Shown here: positions 35,187-45,132 of the stretch, piece by piece
Numbering within the stretch: position 1 is the stretch's first letter
How the letters are laid out: every line of letters starts with the position of its first letter
Assembly: GCA_002294285.1 (NCBI GenBank)
Contig: DBFL01000056.1
Coordinates: 1 to 64,000 of the forward strand
Length of the DNA: 64,000 nucleotides
Source: Candidatus Neomicrothrix sp. UBA881
Lineage (GTDB): Bacteria; Actinomycetota; Acidimicrobiia; Acidimicrobiales; MedAcidi-G1
Reading direction: 5' to 3'
Notes under the pieces: generated by a model
Database searches by the model: none
What the model was told of the DNA's origin: nothing
The model's input: only the letters and a program-made list of their open reading frames with translations
Position numbers and translations under genes: made by a program

Positions 35187-38100
35187 TATTGGCTTTCTAA
35201 CATTTCTGATTTTGATACTCCAAGATGGTATTCCTGAAGTGATCTAACTGAAAGTGGAAACTTGTTCCAATCTTTTAAGCCCTTTACAGCGGCAAGCGCC
35301 GCCGCTGCCGTTGTTAGCAAAGGTATTCCTTCTGCCGCCGCAGCTCCTCTAATATGGTCGCCGTCTGCCCTGGGGCCTCGACCACGAGGGCTATTTACAA
35401 CAAGTTGTATTTTTCCAGATCTAATCAGGCGAACTGCATCTGTTCCTTCTTCTCCGATTTTTGCCACCCGGTCGGATACTTCTACTCCATTTTCTGTTAG
35501 ATAATCAGCTGTTCCACCGGTAGCAACTATTTCTAAGCCGAGCTCTAAGAAACCTTTAGCTGCTTCAAGACCTGAACTTTTATCACGATCAGCAAGAGAC
35601 ATGAAAACTGTACCTTCAGTTGGTAAAGCTCCTCCTGCTGAAATTTGTGATTTAGCAAACGCTAATCCAGAAGTTAGATCTACTCCCATCACTTCACCCG
35701 TCGAACGCATCTCCGGGCCAAGCACTGGATCTGCTTCTGGAAAGCGATTAAAGGGTAATACGGCTTCCTTTACCGACACGTGGTCGCCCTTAACTGCTTC
35801 TGTGCGTAGTCCTTCTTTGCTTAATTCTTCAAGTGTTGACCCAAGCATTACTCGACTTGCTATTTTGGCAAGAGGCATCCCAGTGGCTTTAGCAACAAAA
35901 GGAACTGTTCTTGATGCTCTCGGATTAGCTTCAATCACATACACTTCGTCGCCTTTAACTGCATATTGGACGTTTATAAGACCCTTCACATCGAGCGCTT
36001 CTGCAATTTTTCGTGTATGACTTTCAATTAATTCAACTATTTGTTCTTTGAGGTTAGGAGGGGGTATAACACAGGCACTATCCCCACTGTGTATTCCAGC
36101 TTCCTCAACATGTTCCATTACTGCACCTATGAGAACATTTCCTTCACGGTCTCTTACGGCGTCTACATCAACTTCAGTCGCGTCTTCAAGGAACTGATCA
36201 ATTAGAACTGGTCTTTCAGCAGACAGGCCGCCTTCCATTCCCAAAGTTCCAAAACGTGTCATCTCCTCCATAGTCTTTTCGAGTTGATCATCGTCATAAA
36301 CAATCTCCATAGCCCGTCCTCCCAGAACATACGAAGGTCTGACCAGAACTGGATATGAGACTTGTTTGGCCACCTCAAGAGCTTCTTGGAAATTCTGTGC
36401 AGTGCCTCCTGGGGGTTGAAGAATTCCCAAATCAGCACAGAGTCGGTTCCAGTTTTCTCGATCTTCCGCCCGGTCAATTGATTCCGAGCTCGTACCTGCA
36501 ATCAGTTCGGGTGGCAATAAACCCGCAAGTTTGAGCGGAGTCTGCCCACCCAATGAGACAATTATTGCTTCAGGCTTTTCTGCATCAATTACGTTTGTAA
36601 CATCTTCATAAGTCAGTGGTTCGAAATAAAGACGATCACTTGTGTCGTAATCTGTCGAGACTGTCTCGGGATTGCAATTAACCATAACAGTCTCAAATCC
36701 AGCCTCACTCAAAGCAAAACTAGCGTGAACGCAACAGTAATCGAATTCAATTCCTTGACCTATACGATTCGGTCCAGCTCCTAAAATGATGACTTTTGGC
36801 CTATCTGATGGAAGAACTTCATTTTCATCTTCCCATGTCGAGTAATGATAGGGAGTTTGAGATGCAAATTCTGCGGCACATGTATCAACTGTTTTAAAGG
36901 TTGGCAGGATGCCCGCTTTTTCTCTTAGTTCTTTTACTCTCTGCGTCGTCAATTCCCAAAGATACGCCAATTGGGAATCTGAAAAACCTAATTGCTTTGC
37001 TCTTTTCCATTCCGCCTTTGACAACTCCTGAGGATTCTTCTTTTCAAGGCTTATTCTTTCCTCTGTGATCATAAATATCTGGTCAATAAACCATGGGTCT
37101 ATTGAGGTTTCTTCATAAAGTCTTTCAATCGAAAAACCGCGTCTAATCAGTTCTTCAAGTTGGAAAAGACGTTCGGGCGTGGGGACACCGACTTTATTAA
37201 TCAAAGTTTCGTCGTCTAATTCAGAAAATTTTTGCTCCCCTTGGTCAGCGTTGAGTCCTTGTCTCCCGTTTTCGAGTGAACGCATGCCTTTTTGAAGAGA
37301 CTCAGGAAAAGTTCTTCCTATTGACATTACTTCGCCTACAGATTGCATGGAAGTTCCCAAAACACCCGATGATCCAGGAAACTTCTCAAAAGTCCAACGT
37401 GGAATCTTTGTTACTACGTAGTCGATACTTGGTTCAAATGATGCAGGAGTTTCTTTTGTTATGTCATTAGTTATCTCATCTAGTGTGTATCCAATAGCTA
37501 GTTGTGTCGCAATTTTCGCAATCGGAAAACCAGTGGCCTTAGAAGCTAACGCTGAAGATCGACTAACTCTTGGATTCATTTCGATAACAACTTGTTCTCC
37601 TGTGTCTGGATCGACAGCAAATTGAACATTTGAACCCCCGGTCTCAACTCCGACACGACGCAAACACGCGAACGCTGAATCTCTCATCATTTGATACTCG
37701 ACGTCAGTAAGTGTCTGTGCTGGGGCGACTGTTATTGAATCTCCGGTGTGAACCCCCATGGGATCTACATTTTCAATTGAACATATAACAACACAGTTGT
37801 CTGCATTATCGCGCATTACTTCAAGTTCAAATTCTTTCCAGCCTGCTATTGACCTTTCGATCAAAATTTCATTTATTGGACTGGCTTCGATACCACGTAA
37901 TGCTATTTGCTCGAACTCTTCATTAGTTGAAGCAATACCTGTACCTTTGCCTCCTAAAATGTAAGCAGGTCTGATGATTACGGGAAGTTCAACCTGTTTA
38001 ACAATTTCACGAGCCTCTTCAATATCGCGCGCAACACCCGATGCTGGGACTCTTAATCCGATTTCCATCATTGCTGATTTGAATTTTTCTCGATCCTCTG

Positions 38101-38476
38101 CAGTTGCAATTGCGTCAGCATCCGCTCCGATTAGTTCAACATTGTTTTCTTCAAGAATCCCTTCTTCAGCCAATTCGCGAGCAAGGTTCAGAGCTGTTTG
38201 ACCACCAAGCGTTGGCAGTAAGGCGTCAGGTTTTTCTTTTTCTATAATTCGCTTTATTACATCCACTCTTAGAGGTTCTATATATGTTGCATCAGCAAAA
38301 TCAGGGTCTGTCATTATCGTTGCTGGATTGGAATTCGCAAGTATGACTCGATATCCCTCCTCTTTTAAAACTCGACATGCCTGAGTTCCCGAATAATCGA
38401 ATTCACATGCTTGACCAATAACTATTGGTCCTGATCCGATTAGAAGAATGCTTTTTATATCTTCTCTTTTAGGCAT
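35186..38476 (-). CDS. carB: carbamoyl-phosphate synthase large subunit
   Basis: It makes carbamoyl phosphate from bicarbonate, ammonia (delivered by CarA) and two ATP, feeding both PyrB and ArgF. It has two homologous ATP-grasp halves: the first starts at [20 protein letters not shown] and the second near residue 560 with [22 protein letters not shown]-terminal MGS-like allosteric domain (~950-1096, with VNSPRGRG) follows. ~1096 aa, normal. The ATG at 38476 has AAGGAG seven bases upstream; the TTG one codon before is less likely. TGATG overlap with carA. Confidence 0.97.
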   Translation of the reverse strand: MPKREDIKSILLIGSGPIVIGQACEFDYSGTQACRVLKEEGYRVILANSNPATIMTDPDFADATYIEPLRVDVIKRIIEKEKPDALLPTLGGQTALNLARELAEEGILEENNVELIGADADAIATAEDREKFKSAMMEIGLRVPASGVARDIEEAREIVKQVELPVIIRPAYILGGKGTGIASTNEEFEQIALRGIEASPINEILIERSIAGWKEFELEVMRDNADNCVVICSIENVDPMGVHTGDSITVAPAQTLTDVEYQMMRDSAFACLRRVGVETGGSNVQFAVDPDTGEQVVIEMNPRVSRSSALASKATGFPIAKIATQLAIGYTLDEITNDITKETPASFEPSIDYVVTKIPRWTFEKFPGSSGVLGTSMQSVGEVMSIGRTFPESLQKGMRSLENGRQGLNADQGEQKFSELDDETLINKVGVPTPERLFQLEELIRRGFSIERLYEETSIDPWFIDQIFMITEERISLEKKNPQELSKAEWKRAKQLGFSDSQLAYLWELTTQRVKELREKAGILPTFKTVDTCAAEFASQTPYHYSTWEDENEVLPSDRPKVIILGAGPNRIGQGIEFDYCCVHASFALSEAGFETVMVNCNPETVSTDYDTSDRLYFEPLTYEDVTNVIDAEKPEAIIVSLGGQTPLKLAGLLPPELIAGTSSESIDRAEDRENWNRLCADLGILQPPGGTAQNFQEALEVAKQVSYPVLVRPSYVLGGRAMEIVYDDDQLEKTMEEMTRFGTLGMEGGLSAERPVLIDQFLEDATEVDVDAVRDREGNVLIGAVMEHVEEAGIHSGDSACVIPPPNLKEQIVELIESHTRKIAEALDVKGLINVQYAVKGDEVYVIEANPRASRTVPFVAKATGMPLAKIASRVMLGSTLEELSKEGLRTEAVKGDHVSVKEAVLPFNRFPEADPVLGPEMRSTGEVMGVDLTSGLAFAKSQISAGGALPTEGTVFMSLADRDKSSGLEAAKGFLELGLEIVATGGTADYLTENGVEVSDRVAKIGEEGTDAVRLIRSGKIQLVVNSPRGRGPRADGDHIRGAAAAEGIPLLTTAAAALAAVKGLKDWNKFPLSVRSLQEYHLGVSKSEMLESQ

Positions 38477-39591
38477 CAAACATCTCCTTGCTTATTTGAT
38501 TCCTCTAAAAGACGTTCAAATTTCTCAAAAAGATACCTGCTGTCATGAGGTCCTGGTCCCGCTTCTGGGTGGTACTGAACGCTAAAAGCTGGGAATCTAA
38601 GACAATTTATGCCTGCCACAGTTCCATCGTTCAAATTTATGTGGGTTATTTCCACATCTTCGATTGAACCCTCAGCTACACAATAATTGTGATTTTGACT
38701 AGTGATTTCTACATTGCCAGTTTTTAAATTCCTTACAGGATGATTGCCTCCATGATGTCCAAATGGAAGTTTGAATATTTCAGCTCCTAAAGTTTCTGCA
38801 AGAAGTTGATGCCCAAGACAGATCCCGAAAATAGGCACCTGTCCTAAAAGCTGTTCTATATTTTCTCGCACATAGCCTAATGGTTTCGGGTCACCTGGTC
38901 CGTTGGAGAGAAAAACACCATCTGGTTCCATCCCCAACACAACTTCTGCTTCAGTATTGGCAGGGACAACTGTAATATCACCTAGTTTTGAAAGGTTCTC
39001 AAGGATTGTTGTTTTAATACCGAAGTCATAAGCGACAATTTTTCTTTTACCACCTGTCGACGGGACTCTATACGTCTCACTGCAGGTAACTGTTTTCACT
39101 AGATCTATATTGTCTGTCCCTGGTTCTTTAGTAGCAGCAATTTTCAAGTCTTCTACATCTACACTTCCGAATGCACCTGGCATGGCACCCAAGTCTCTTA
39201 TGTGTCGAGTCAACCTACGTGTGTCTATACCACTAATACCGGAAATGCCTCTTGAGGCGAGCATCTCATCAAGACTCTGAATTGCACGCCAGTTGCTATG
39301 CCTTCGGCTTAATTCTCTTACTATCACTCCTCTACAGAAAGGCTGTGAGCTTTCATTGTCTTCATCATTGACGCCGTAGTTTCCTATGTGAGGGTATGTA
39401 AAGGTTATTATCTGACCTGCATAGGATGGATCTGTTATAACTTCTTGATATCCACTTAAGACTGTGTTGAAAACCACTTCTCCTGAAACAAAACCTTCTT
39501 CAGGTGTGGCACCTATCATTTCACCTTCAAAAATTGTCCCGTCTGCAAGGACTAAATGTGCTTCAACTGGTACCACTTTTTCTCTATTCAC
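38476..39591 (-). CDS. carA: carbamoyl-phosphate synthase small subunit
   Basis: A glutaminase subunit that supplies ammonia to CarB. The N-terminal half is the CarA-specific domain ([23 protein letters not shown]-like [21 protein letters not shown]). The C-terminal half is a class I glutamine amidotransferase with nucleophile Cys in [12 protein letters not shown] (~residues 253-264) and His/Glu in [14 protein letters not shown]. 371 aa, normal. Starts at GTG (39591), overlapping pyrC by four bases (GTGA). Confidence 0.96.
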   Translation of the reverse strand: MNREKVVPVEAHLVLADGTIFEGEMIGATPEEGFVSGEVVFNTVLSGYQEVITDPSYAGQIITFTYPHIGNYGVNDEDNESSQPFCRGVIVRELSRRHSNWRAIQSLDEMLASRGISGISGIDTRRLTRHIRDLGAMPGAFGSVDVEDLKIAATKEPGTDNIDLVKTVTCSETYRVPSTGGKRKIVAYDFGIKTTILENLSKLGDITVVPANTEAEVVLGMEPDGVFLSNGPGDPKPLGYVRENIEQLLGQVPIFGICLGHQLLAETLGAEIFKLPFGHHGGNHPVRNLKTGNVEITSQNHNYCVAEGSIEDVEITHINLNDGTVAGINCLRFPAFSVQYHPEAGPGPHDSRYLFEKFERLLEESNKQGDV

Positions 39592-40883
39592 TTAGTAGAT
39601 TCTCCATCAAAAACTACTAAATTTCCTGCATTTACTGTGTGTCTTACTCGTCCTCTCAACTTCCATCCTTCGTATGGGGTGTTTGAACTTCGACTTGCCA
39701 TTTCTTTTCCTGAAACTGTCCATGATTCATCTAAATCAATTACGCAAATGTTCGCTGGATTATTTTTCTCAATTGTCACACCATGCCTATCGGCCACTCC
39801 GGCAATTTGAGCTGGTTTCCAAGAAAGGAGGTTTAATACTTCAGGAATGTCTAGACCACTGTGTTCGAGAGAAAGAGACAAAGCTGTTTCCAGTCCGAGC
39901 ATTCCTGGTGGGGCTTGATCGAATGGCATTTCCTTAAGATGTTGGCTATGTGGCGCATGATCTGTCGCAATTGCATCAACAGTTCCATCCTTAAGTGCCT
40001 TTTTTATCGCTTGAACATCTCGTTCGGTTCTGAGCGGTGGATGCACTTTGAAAACTGGATCGTAGCAGCTACACGCAGAATCTGTAAGAGTGAAATGGTG
40101 GGTAGTAGCTTCAGCAGTAACAGGTAGACCTGCTTCCTTAGCTTCTCTAACCATTTCAACTGAACCTTCAGTTGAAAGATGCTGAAAATGAATTCTTGCT
40201 CCTGTCATTTTTGATAATGCTATATCGCGCATAACCATCAATTCTTCAGCTTCAGCAGGTTGTCCGGGAATCCCTAGAAATGAGGACCATTCACCTTCGT
40301 GCATATATCCATCTTGAGCTAGTTCGTGCACTTCACAGTGCTGAGCAAGAACCACAGGTCTACCTAATCGAGAGTTTAAACCCACGCTGTACTCCATGAG
40401 GCGGCGCATTAGCTGTGGGTCTTGAACACCTGTTCCATCATCAGTGAAAATCCCTACCCCGTTATCCACTAATTCTCCCATCTGCACCATTTCTTTGCCT
40501 TGCCTGCCCACAGTCATTGCGGCTGAAGGAATGATTTCACAAGATGATTTATCTCCCAGGGTTTTAATTTGTTCAACTACTGCGAGACAATCTGTTGCAG
40601 GTTCAGTGTTGGGCATTGCTACGAGTGCTGTGAAACCCCCCAAAGATCCAGACCGTGCTCCAGTTTCAATAGTTTCTGCCTCTTCGTATCCCGGCTCTCG
40701 GAGATGCACATGAAGATCCACAAGCCCCGATGAGATAATGCAACCCGAACAGTCGATCTCGATATCTCCTTTTAATTTTTTTCCTGTCTCAGAAATTTTT
40801 CCATCTGAATCTATAGATACATCTAGGGATCTTTCTCCCTTTCTGTCAAGAATCGTTCCACCTCTCAAAACAATCCCCATCAT
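39588..40883 (-). CDS. pyrC: dihydroorotase, class I
   Basis: A zinc amidohydrolase that closes carbamoyl aspartate to dihydroorotate. Metal ligands are in DLHVHLREPGYEEAETI (HxH, ~residues 57-73) and later QHCE, FQHLSTE and ATDHAPHS (~catalytic Asp). At 431 aa it is the long, class I form, common in Gram-positive bacteria, and complete rather than a PyrX-type pseudoenzyme. It overlaps pyrB by four bases and carA by four. Confidence 0.96.
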   Translation of the reverse strand: MMGIVLRGGTILDRKGERSLDVSIDSDGKISETGKKLKGDIEIDCSGCIISSGLVDLHVHLREPGYEEAETIETGARSGSLGGFTALVAMPNTEPATDCLAVVEQIKTLGDKSSCEIIPSAAMTVGRQGKEMVQMGELVDNGVGIFTDDGTGVQDPQLMRRLMEYSVGLNSRLGRPVVLAQHCEVHELAQDGYMHEGEWSSFLGIPGQPAEAEELMVMRDIALSKMTGARIHFQHLSTEGSVEMVREAKEAGLPVTAEATTHHFTLTDSACSCYDPVFKVHPPLRTERDVQAIKKALKDGTVDAIATDHAPHSQHLKEMPFDQAPPGMLGLETALSLSLEHSGLDIPEVLNLLSWKPAQIAGVADRHGVTIEKNNPANICVIDLDESWTVSGKEMASRSSNTPYEGWKLRGRVRHTVNAGNLVVFDGESTK

Positions 40884-41848
40884 TTGACCTCATCAAAGTG
40901 AACTGATTCATTCGGATTCAAAAGCATAAATAAAACCGCCATTCTTAAGGAAACTCCGTTTGCAACTTGATCAAGAATTATTGATCGAGGATCTGTTGAT
41001 ACTTCTGCAGTTATTTCCACTCCTTGATTAGTTGGCCCTGGATGAAGTATTAATGCATCCTTCCTGAGAAGTGCAGATCTACGTGAATTCAAACCGAAAT
41101 CTTTTGAATACTCACGCAAAGATGGTATGAGACCTTTGCTTTGTCTCTCGGATTGCATTCGCAATAGATAGCAAGCATCCAATTCAGCAATAACGTCGTC
41201 GAAAACATTTGAAATTTCAACTGGCCATTTCTCGATAGATGCCGGCAAGAGTGTTTGTGGAGCTATAAGCGTTACTTTCGCTCCTAAAGATGTGAAGGCT
41301 AATACATTTGATCTGGCAACACGGGAGTGTCTGATATCTCCCACTATGCCAATTGACATTCCATCTAGTGAACCGCGTTGCTGTTTCAAAGTGTAACAGT
41401 CGAGCAATGCCTGTGTAGGGTGCTCGTGACAACCATCTCCAGCATTTACAACAGATGCTTGGGTCCACTCTGAAACTCTTTTAGGTGTTCCAGCCATGCC
41501 GTGTCTTACAATTAAAACGTCTGCTCCGTAAGAACTAATTACTTCCACCGTGTCGCGAAGGCTTTCACCTTTCGAAAGCGACGATGAACCTGCTGCAAAT
41601 GTCAAAGTATCTGCTGACAGCCGACGCGCTGCAGACTCAAAGGAAAGTCTTGTCCTTGTTGAATCTTCAAAAAATACAGATGCCACAGTTCTTCCTCTTA
41701 AAGCTGGAACTTTCGGAATTGGCCTCTCACCTATTTCTGCAAATCGATCTGTTAGTTTGAGAATTAGTTCTAACTGTTCTCTTCCCATACCTTCTATTCC
41801 GAGAAGATGTTTGTTCAACATTGCGGGGACTTCAACGTCTAAACTCAT
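40880..41848 (-). CDS. pyrB: aspartate carbamoyltransferase catalytic subunit
   Basis: It makes carbamoyl aspartate from carbamoyl phosphate and aspartate, the committed step of pyrimidine synthesis. Motifs are FFEDSTRTRLSFESAARRL (carbamoyl phosphate, ~residues 55-73), HPTQALLDCYTL and a C-terminal HPGPTNQGVEI. 322 aa, normal. No regulatory subunit pyrI is present, consistent with control through PyrR at the leader. It overlaps pyrR by four bases and is the second gene of the operon. Confidence 0.97.
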   Translation of the reverse strand: MSLDVEVPAMLNKHLLGIEGMGREQLELILKLTDRFAEIGERPIPKVPALRGRTVASVFFEDSTRTRLSFESAARRLSADTLTFAAGSSSLSKGESLRDTVEVISSYGADVLIVRHGMAGTPKRVSEWTQASVVNAGDGCHEHPTQALLDCYTLKQQRGSLDGMSIGIVGDIRHSRVARSNVLAFTSLGAKVTLIAPQTLLPASIEKWPVEISNVFDDVIAELDACYLLRMQSERQSKGLIPSLREYSKDFGLNSRRSALLRKDALILHPGPTNQGVEITAEVSTDPRSIILDQVANGVSLRMAVLFMLLNPNESVHFDEVK

Positions 41849-42411
41849 TTACGCATGACCCCCAGGTCAACCCCTTCTTCAGTTACGTCAACCAGTTCAT
41901 CAATCCTGGTAGGTAAATTTTTTCCTACATAGTCTGGACGAATAGGCAACTCCCGGTGTCCTCTGTCGACCATTACCGCTAATTGGATTGAACGCGGACG
42001 ACCAAAATAACAGATCGCATCAAGGGCAGCTCGAATTGTCCTACCTGTGAAAAGCACATCGTCTACGATCACAATTACTTTGCCGTCTATATGGTCCGGT
42101 AGATTCGTGGCCGCTTCAGGTACAACTGGCCTCAAGCCAATGTCATCTCTGTGTAACGCCACATCTAAGCAGCCTGACTCTATTTTTCTTCCTTCAATTT
42201 CCTCTAGAGCACTCACTATGCTCTCGGCTACTTCAATACCACCCGTCTGTAGGCCAACTACAACTATGTCCTCTAGGCCTTGATTTTTTTCTATGATCTC
42301 GTGAGCCATCCGACGTATCGCTCGTGTCATATCGTCTTGACTCATCACACGAGCGCTCGCAACAAAAACGCCCCCAAACGGGGGCGTCATACGTCTTTCT
42401 CTATCGGCCAT
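41845..42411 (-). CDS. pyrR: pyrimidine operon regulator PyrR
   Basis: A uracil phosphoribosyltransferase-fold RNA-binding regulator that senses UMP/UTP. The PRPP motif VIVDDVLFTGRTIRAAL (~residues 115-131) and the N-terminal MTRAIRRMAHEIIEKNQG match the family. Start ATG 42411 has AAGGAG eight bases upstream. The first ~22 residues precede the conserved domain and are encoded partly by a perfect intrinsic terminator (codons 9-17). Alternative starts are ATG 42390 and GTG/ATG at 42348/42345, which lack a ribosome-binding site. A PyrR-binding hairpin lies three bases upstream of the AAGGAG. First gene of pyrR-pyrB-pyrC-carA-carB-pyrD-pyrF. Confidence 0.93.
   Translation of the reverse strand: MADRERRMTPPFGGVFVASARVMSQDDMTRAIRRMAHEIIEKNQGLEDIVVVGLQTGGIEVAESIVSALEEIEGRKIESGCLDVALHRDDIGLRPVVPEAATNLPDHIDGKVIVIVDDVLFTGRTIRAALDAICYFGRPRSIQLAVMVDRGHRELPIRPDYVGKNLPTRIDELVDVTEEGVDLGVMRK
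42361..42387 (-). terminator. intrinsic terminator inside the 5' end of pyrR
   Basis: On the minus strand ACGCCCCC (42387-42380) and GGGGGCGT (42375-42368) form a perfect 8-bp stem with loop GTTT, followed by TTTTGTT (42367-42361). This is a textbook Rho-independent terminator, yet in frame it encodes residues 9-17 of PyrR (TPPFGGVFV). With the PyrR-binding hairpin just upstream, it probably works as an attenuator that is active when pyrR is not being translated. Confidence 0.8.
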
Positions 42412-42428
42412 AGGCCTTACTCCTTATT

Positions 42429-42459
42429 CCGTATGGGCCTCACGGGACCCGCTTCACGG
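42429..42459 (-). promoter_or_regulatory. PyrR-binding RNA hairpin
   Basis: On the minus strand the loop TCCCGTGAGG (42447-42438) matches the PyrR recognition core UCCNGNGAGG at all ten positions. It is closed by GGG/CCC, then an internal bulge, then CCGT/ACGG (42459-42456 with 42432-42429). The structure ends three bases before the pyrR Shine-Dalgarno (42425-42420), so bound PyrR should block translation initiation. Such translational control is known in mycobacteria; attenuation is the Bacillus mode. No clear promoter is seen in 42460-42560. Confidence 0.8.
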
Positions 42460-42560
42460 TCAAGGACTACCATATACGCGAACAACTACTGTTTGCATAT
42501 CTATTCTTGGAAAATTTTTTTCGGATATCCAACCGAAGTATTCAAAAAATTTAAATCCAT

Positions 42561-42971
42561 TTAGCGAACTTGATCAGCGATTTCTGAAAGTAACCCGTTC
42601 ACAAACCTCTTTGATTTTTCTGTCGAATACTCACCAACTATTTCAACAGCCTCATTTATCACTGTAGCTATGGATGTTTCAGGGAAAGTTATCAACTCAA
42701 GTACTGCTATTCGCAATACAGCTCTATCAATGACAGGCATGCGCTCTAAACGCCACTCATCTGCATTTTTTTCAAGCAGTGAATCTATGACTTCTAGTTT
42801 TTCTGTTACTCCAGAAATTAATTCGTAGACATAGCTCTCGGCTTTAACAGGCTGCTCGTTTAGCAGTTCAAGACTCTCTCTTCCTTGTGTTTCTGCTGAG
42901 TAGAGAATTCCTAACGCGGTTTCCCTGTCTTCACGTCTTGAACCAAAACTACTGCTGGATGCTGATGACAT
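42561..42971 (-). CDS. nusB: transcription antitermination factor NusB
   Basis: An RNA-binding all-helical protein that with NusE binds boxA of rRNA leaders. The N-terminus SRREDRETALGILYSAE and the C-terminal VINEAVEIVGEYSTEKSKRF match the family. 136 aa, normal. Its likely target site is the boxA-like sequence at 484-471 of this window. It follows efp by 29 bp and ends 150 bp before pyrR, so the pyr leader starts behind it; no clear terminator separates them. Confidence 0.95.
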   Translation of the reverse strand: MSSASSSSFGSRREDRETALGILYSAETQGRESLELLNEQPVKAESYVYELISGVTEKLEVIDSLLEKNADEWRLERMPVIDRAVLRIAVLELITFPETSIATVINEAVEIVGEYSTEKSKRFVNGLLSEIADQVR

Positions 42972-43000
42972 TTTCCATACTTCCAGATGCGTTATCGAAA

Positions 43001-43564
43001 TTAGACACGGCTTAAATATTCGCCAGTTCTGGTGTCAACCTTTACCTTTTCATTTGGTTCAACAAAAAGTGGCACCTGAACTACCAACCCTGTTTCAAGA
43101 GTCGCTGGTTTTCTCGCTCCGGAAACTCTGTCGCCTTGGACTCCAGGCTCAGTTTGAGAAATTTCAAGTTCGACCGCGGCTGGCAATTCAACTCCCACAA
43201 TTTCGCTTCCGAACATTAACATTTGGGCTTCACTTTGTTCTGCCAAATATTTAACTGCCTCTCCAAGAGTTTGAGGCTCTATAGATATTTGTTCATACGA
43301 TTCAGAATCCATAAACACATAATCGTTACCATCTCTGTAAAGCAGTTGCATCGAGCGCTTGTCTATTATCGCTCGTTCTACTTTTTCTCCTGCCCGAAAT
43401 GTTCTGTCAACAACTACACCATTTTGCACGCCTCTCAACGTAGTTCGAACGAACGCGTGCCCTTTGCCTGGTTTAACATGCTGAAACTCAACAACTTGAT
43501 ACAGCTCATTGTCAAGCTCTAGAGTCATTCCGTTTTTTAAATCGTTTGTCGTTATAACAGGCAT
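43001..43564 (-). CDS. efp: translation elongation factor P
   Basis: It rescues ribosomes stalled at proline runs. Domain I is KOW-like (TNDLKNGMTLELDNELYQVV) with the tip loop PGKGHAFVRTTLR, whose Lys is the position modified in some bacteria. Domains II and III are OB folds ending in DTRTGEYLSRV, the family C-terminus. 187 aa, normal. No modification genes are visible nearby. Located between pepQ and nusB, the common actinobacterial arrangement. Confidence 0.97.
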   Translation of the reverse strand: MPVITTNDLKNGMTLELDNELYQVVEFQHVKPGKGHAFVRTTLRGVQNGVVVDRTFRAGEKVERAIIDKRSMQLLYRDGNDYVFMDSESYEQISIEPQTLGEAVKYLAEQSEAQMLMFGSEIVGVELPAAVELEISQTEPGVQGDRVSGARKPATLETGLVVQVPLFVEPNEKVKVDTRTGEYLSRV

Positions 43565-43576
43565 CTTTTCTCTTTT

Positions 43577-44671
43577 TTATATTGTTTTTGGCGAATGAGT
43601 AAGAAACTCACAACCTTTTTCAGTAACAATCACAGTATCTTCCCATCTAACTCCCCCAACGTCCGGCAAATATACTCCTGGCTCAACTGTCACTACCTGT
43701 CCCGCCCGAAGCGTATCAGTGGAGATTCCAGAGAGTGTAGGAGCTTCATGGATATCAAGACCCACCCCATGTCCTGTCCCGTGAGTAAAAGCTTCTTCTA
43801 AACCTGCTTCCTGAAGGACTTTTCTGCAAGCGGAATCAACTTCTGAGTTTGGCACGCCTTCTTTCACTGTTGAAAGACCTGCCTTCTGTGCTTCTAAAAC
43901 GACTTCAAGCATTTCAGCTGGTTTTCCTGTACCAGTCCCTCCTATTCGGGTCGATCGTGTCATGTCGGATCTATACCCTTTGTATAGAGCTCCCATATCG
44001 CAAACTACTAGATCTCCTTCTGAAAGAGTTCTGTCTCCTGGCCTAGCGTGAGGCCTAGCACTATTAGAACCTGCAGCAATAATAGTTTCAAAGGCAGTTC
44101 CATCAGCTCCATTCTTAACCATCGTTTCATCAAGTGATGTGGAAATTTCTTTTTCTGTCACACCTTCTTCAAACATGGGCCAAATCTCCGAAAGTGCTTT
44201 GTCTGCTATTTCCGCTGCAGTTTTCATTAAGGCGATCTCGCCTTCATCTTTTATTTGCCTTAATTCTTCTACAAGCCCTTCTGTAAAAACTAAATCTGAA
44301 TTTTCTAAAGTTTTCTCCATGAGTTTCATTTTTGACCATGTAACGGATTGAGCTTCTAGCCCTATGGCTTTTGTGCCCTTAGCTATACTTTTGAGCCTTT
44401 CAGTCTGTTGTGATCCAACCATTTCAACTTCAATTTGCGCTCCTGAACTTTCAACCTCTTCAACTGCCTGCTCTCCGTAACGCCCATCAACTAAAAGTAA
44501 AGCTTTCTCACCGTCAACCCATAGCAAGCCGGCTGAACCTGTGAATCCTGAAAGATAATAGATATTAGTGAGCGAGGTGACTAAAAGTGATTCACATCCT
44601 TGGGATTCAAATTTCTCAATGAGTCTTGAAAGTCGTCCTTGCATGTCAAAGACGGCATCAACTTTTTTCAT
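43577..44671 (-). CDS. Xaa-Pro peptidase, M24 family
   Basis: A cytosolic metallopeptidase of the aminopeptidase P/prolidase group. It has an N-terminal creatinase-like domain (~1-130) and a C-terminal pita-bread domain. Metal ligands are visible: two Asp in VVCDMGALYKGYRSDMTRS, His in HGTGHGVGLDIHEAPTLS, and two Glu in TVEPGVYLP and RWEDTVIVTEKG. 364 aa, normal. It overlaps aroQ by 14 bases if the first ATG is used; ATG at 44644 is an alternative. Aminopeptidase P versus prolidase cannot be decided. Confidence 0.92.
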   Translation of the reverse strand: MKKVDAVFDMQGRLSRLIEKFESQGCESLLVTSLTNIYYLSGFTGSAGLLWVDGEKALLLVDGRYGEQAVEEVESSGAQIEVEMVGSQQTERLKSIAKGTKAIGLEAQSVTWSKMKLMEKTLENSDLVFTEGLVEELRQIKDEGEIALMKTAAEIADKALSEIWPMFEEGVTEKEISTSLDETMVKNGADGTAFETIIAAGSNSARPHARPGDRTLSEGDLVVCDMGALYKGYRSDMTRSTRIGGTGTGKPAEMLEVVLEAQKAGLSTVKEGVPNSEVDSACRKVLQEAGLEEAFTHGTGHGVGLDIHEAPTLSGISTDTLRAGQVVTVEPGVYLPDVGGVRWEDTVIVTEKGCEFLTHSPKTI

Positions 44672-45110
44672 TTTTAACCATGCCTGCTATAGCGTTAATT
44701 GCTATTTCGTAACCTAATGCTCCGAATCCAGCAATAGTACCTGAGCTTACCGGTGCTACAACAGAGGTGTGCCTCCACGGTTCTCTGGATGCCGGATTAG
44801 ATATGTGCAATTCTATAACTGGGCCTTCGAAAGTTGCCAAGGCGTCATGTATTGCCCATGCGTAATGAGTGAATGCTCCTGGATTAATGATTATTCCAGA
44901 ACATCTTTCTCGTGCTGCATGAATAGCATCAATCAGCTCACCTTCGTGGTTCGACTGAAAATGCTCTAAATGTAGTCCCATTTCCGTTGCGCTTTTTAAT
45001 GCCATTTGAAAATGTTCTTCTAAAGTTTCTTTGCCATAAGTTTCAGGCTCTCTTTCTCCTAAAAGATTTAAATTTGGTCCAGATAGAAGCAAAATAATAG
45101 GCTCGTTCAT
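44658..45110 (-). CDS. aroQ: 3-dehydroquinate dehydratase, type II
   Basis: It removes water from 3-dehydroquinate in the shikimate pathway as a dodecamer. The sequence has SGPNLNLLGEREPETYG (flexible lid with catalytic Arg and Tyr), EGELIDAIH, INPGAFTHYAWAIHDAL and ELHISNPASREPWRHTS, with the active-site His. 150 aa, normal. Follows aroB after 22 bp and overlaps the peptidase gene. Confidence 0.96.
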   Translation of the reverse strand: MNEPIILLLSGPNLNLLGEREPETYGKETLEEHFQMALKSATEMGLHLEHFQSNHEGELIDAIHAARERCSGIIINPGAFTHYAWAIHDALATFEGPVIELHISNPASREPWRHTSVVAPVSSGTIAGFGALGYEIAINAIAGMVKNEKS

Positions 45111-45132
45111 CTCTTCCTCGCTTTTGTTGAGT

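Noticed and set aside
42515..42538. TTCGG/CCGAA inverted repeat between nusB and pyrR
   Set aside because: In the direction of transcription it is followed by an A-run, not a U-run, so it is not a terminator for nusB.
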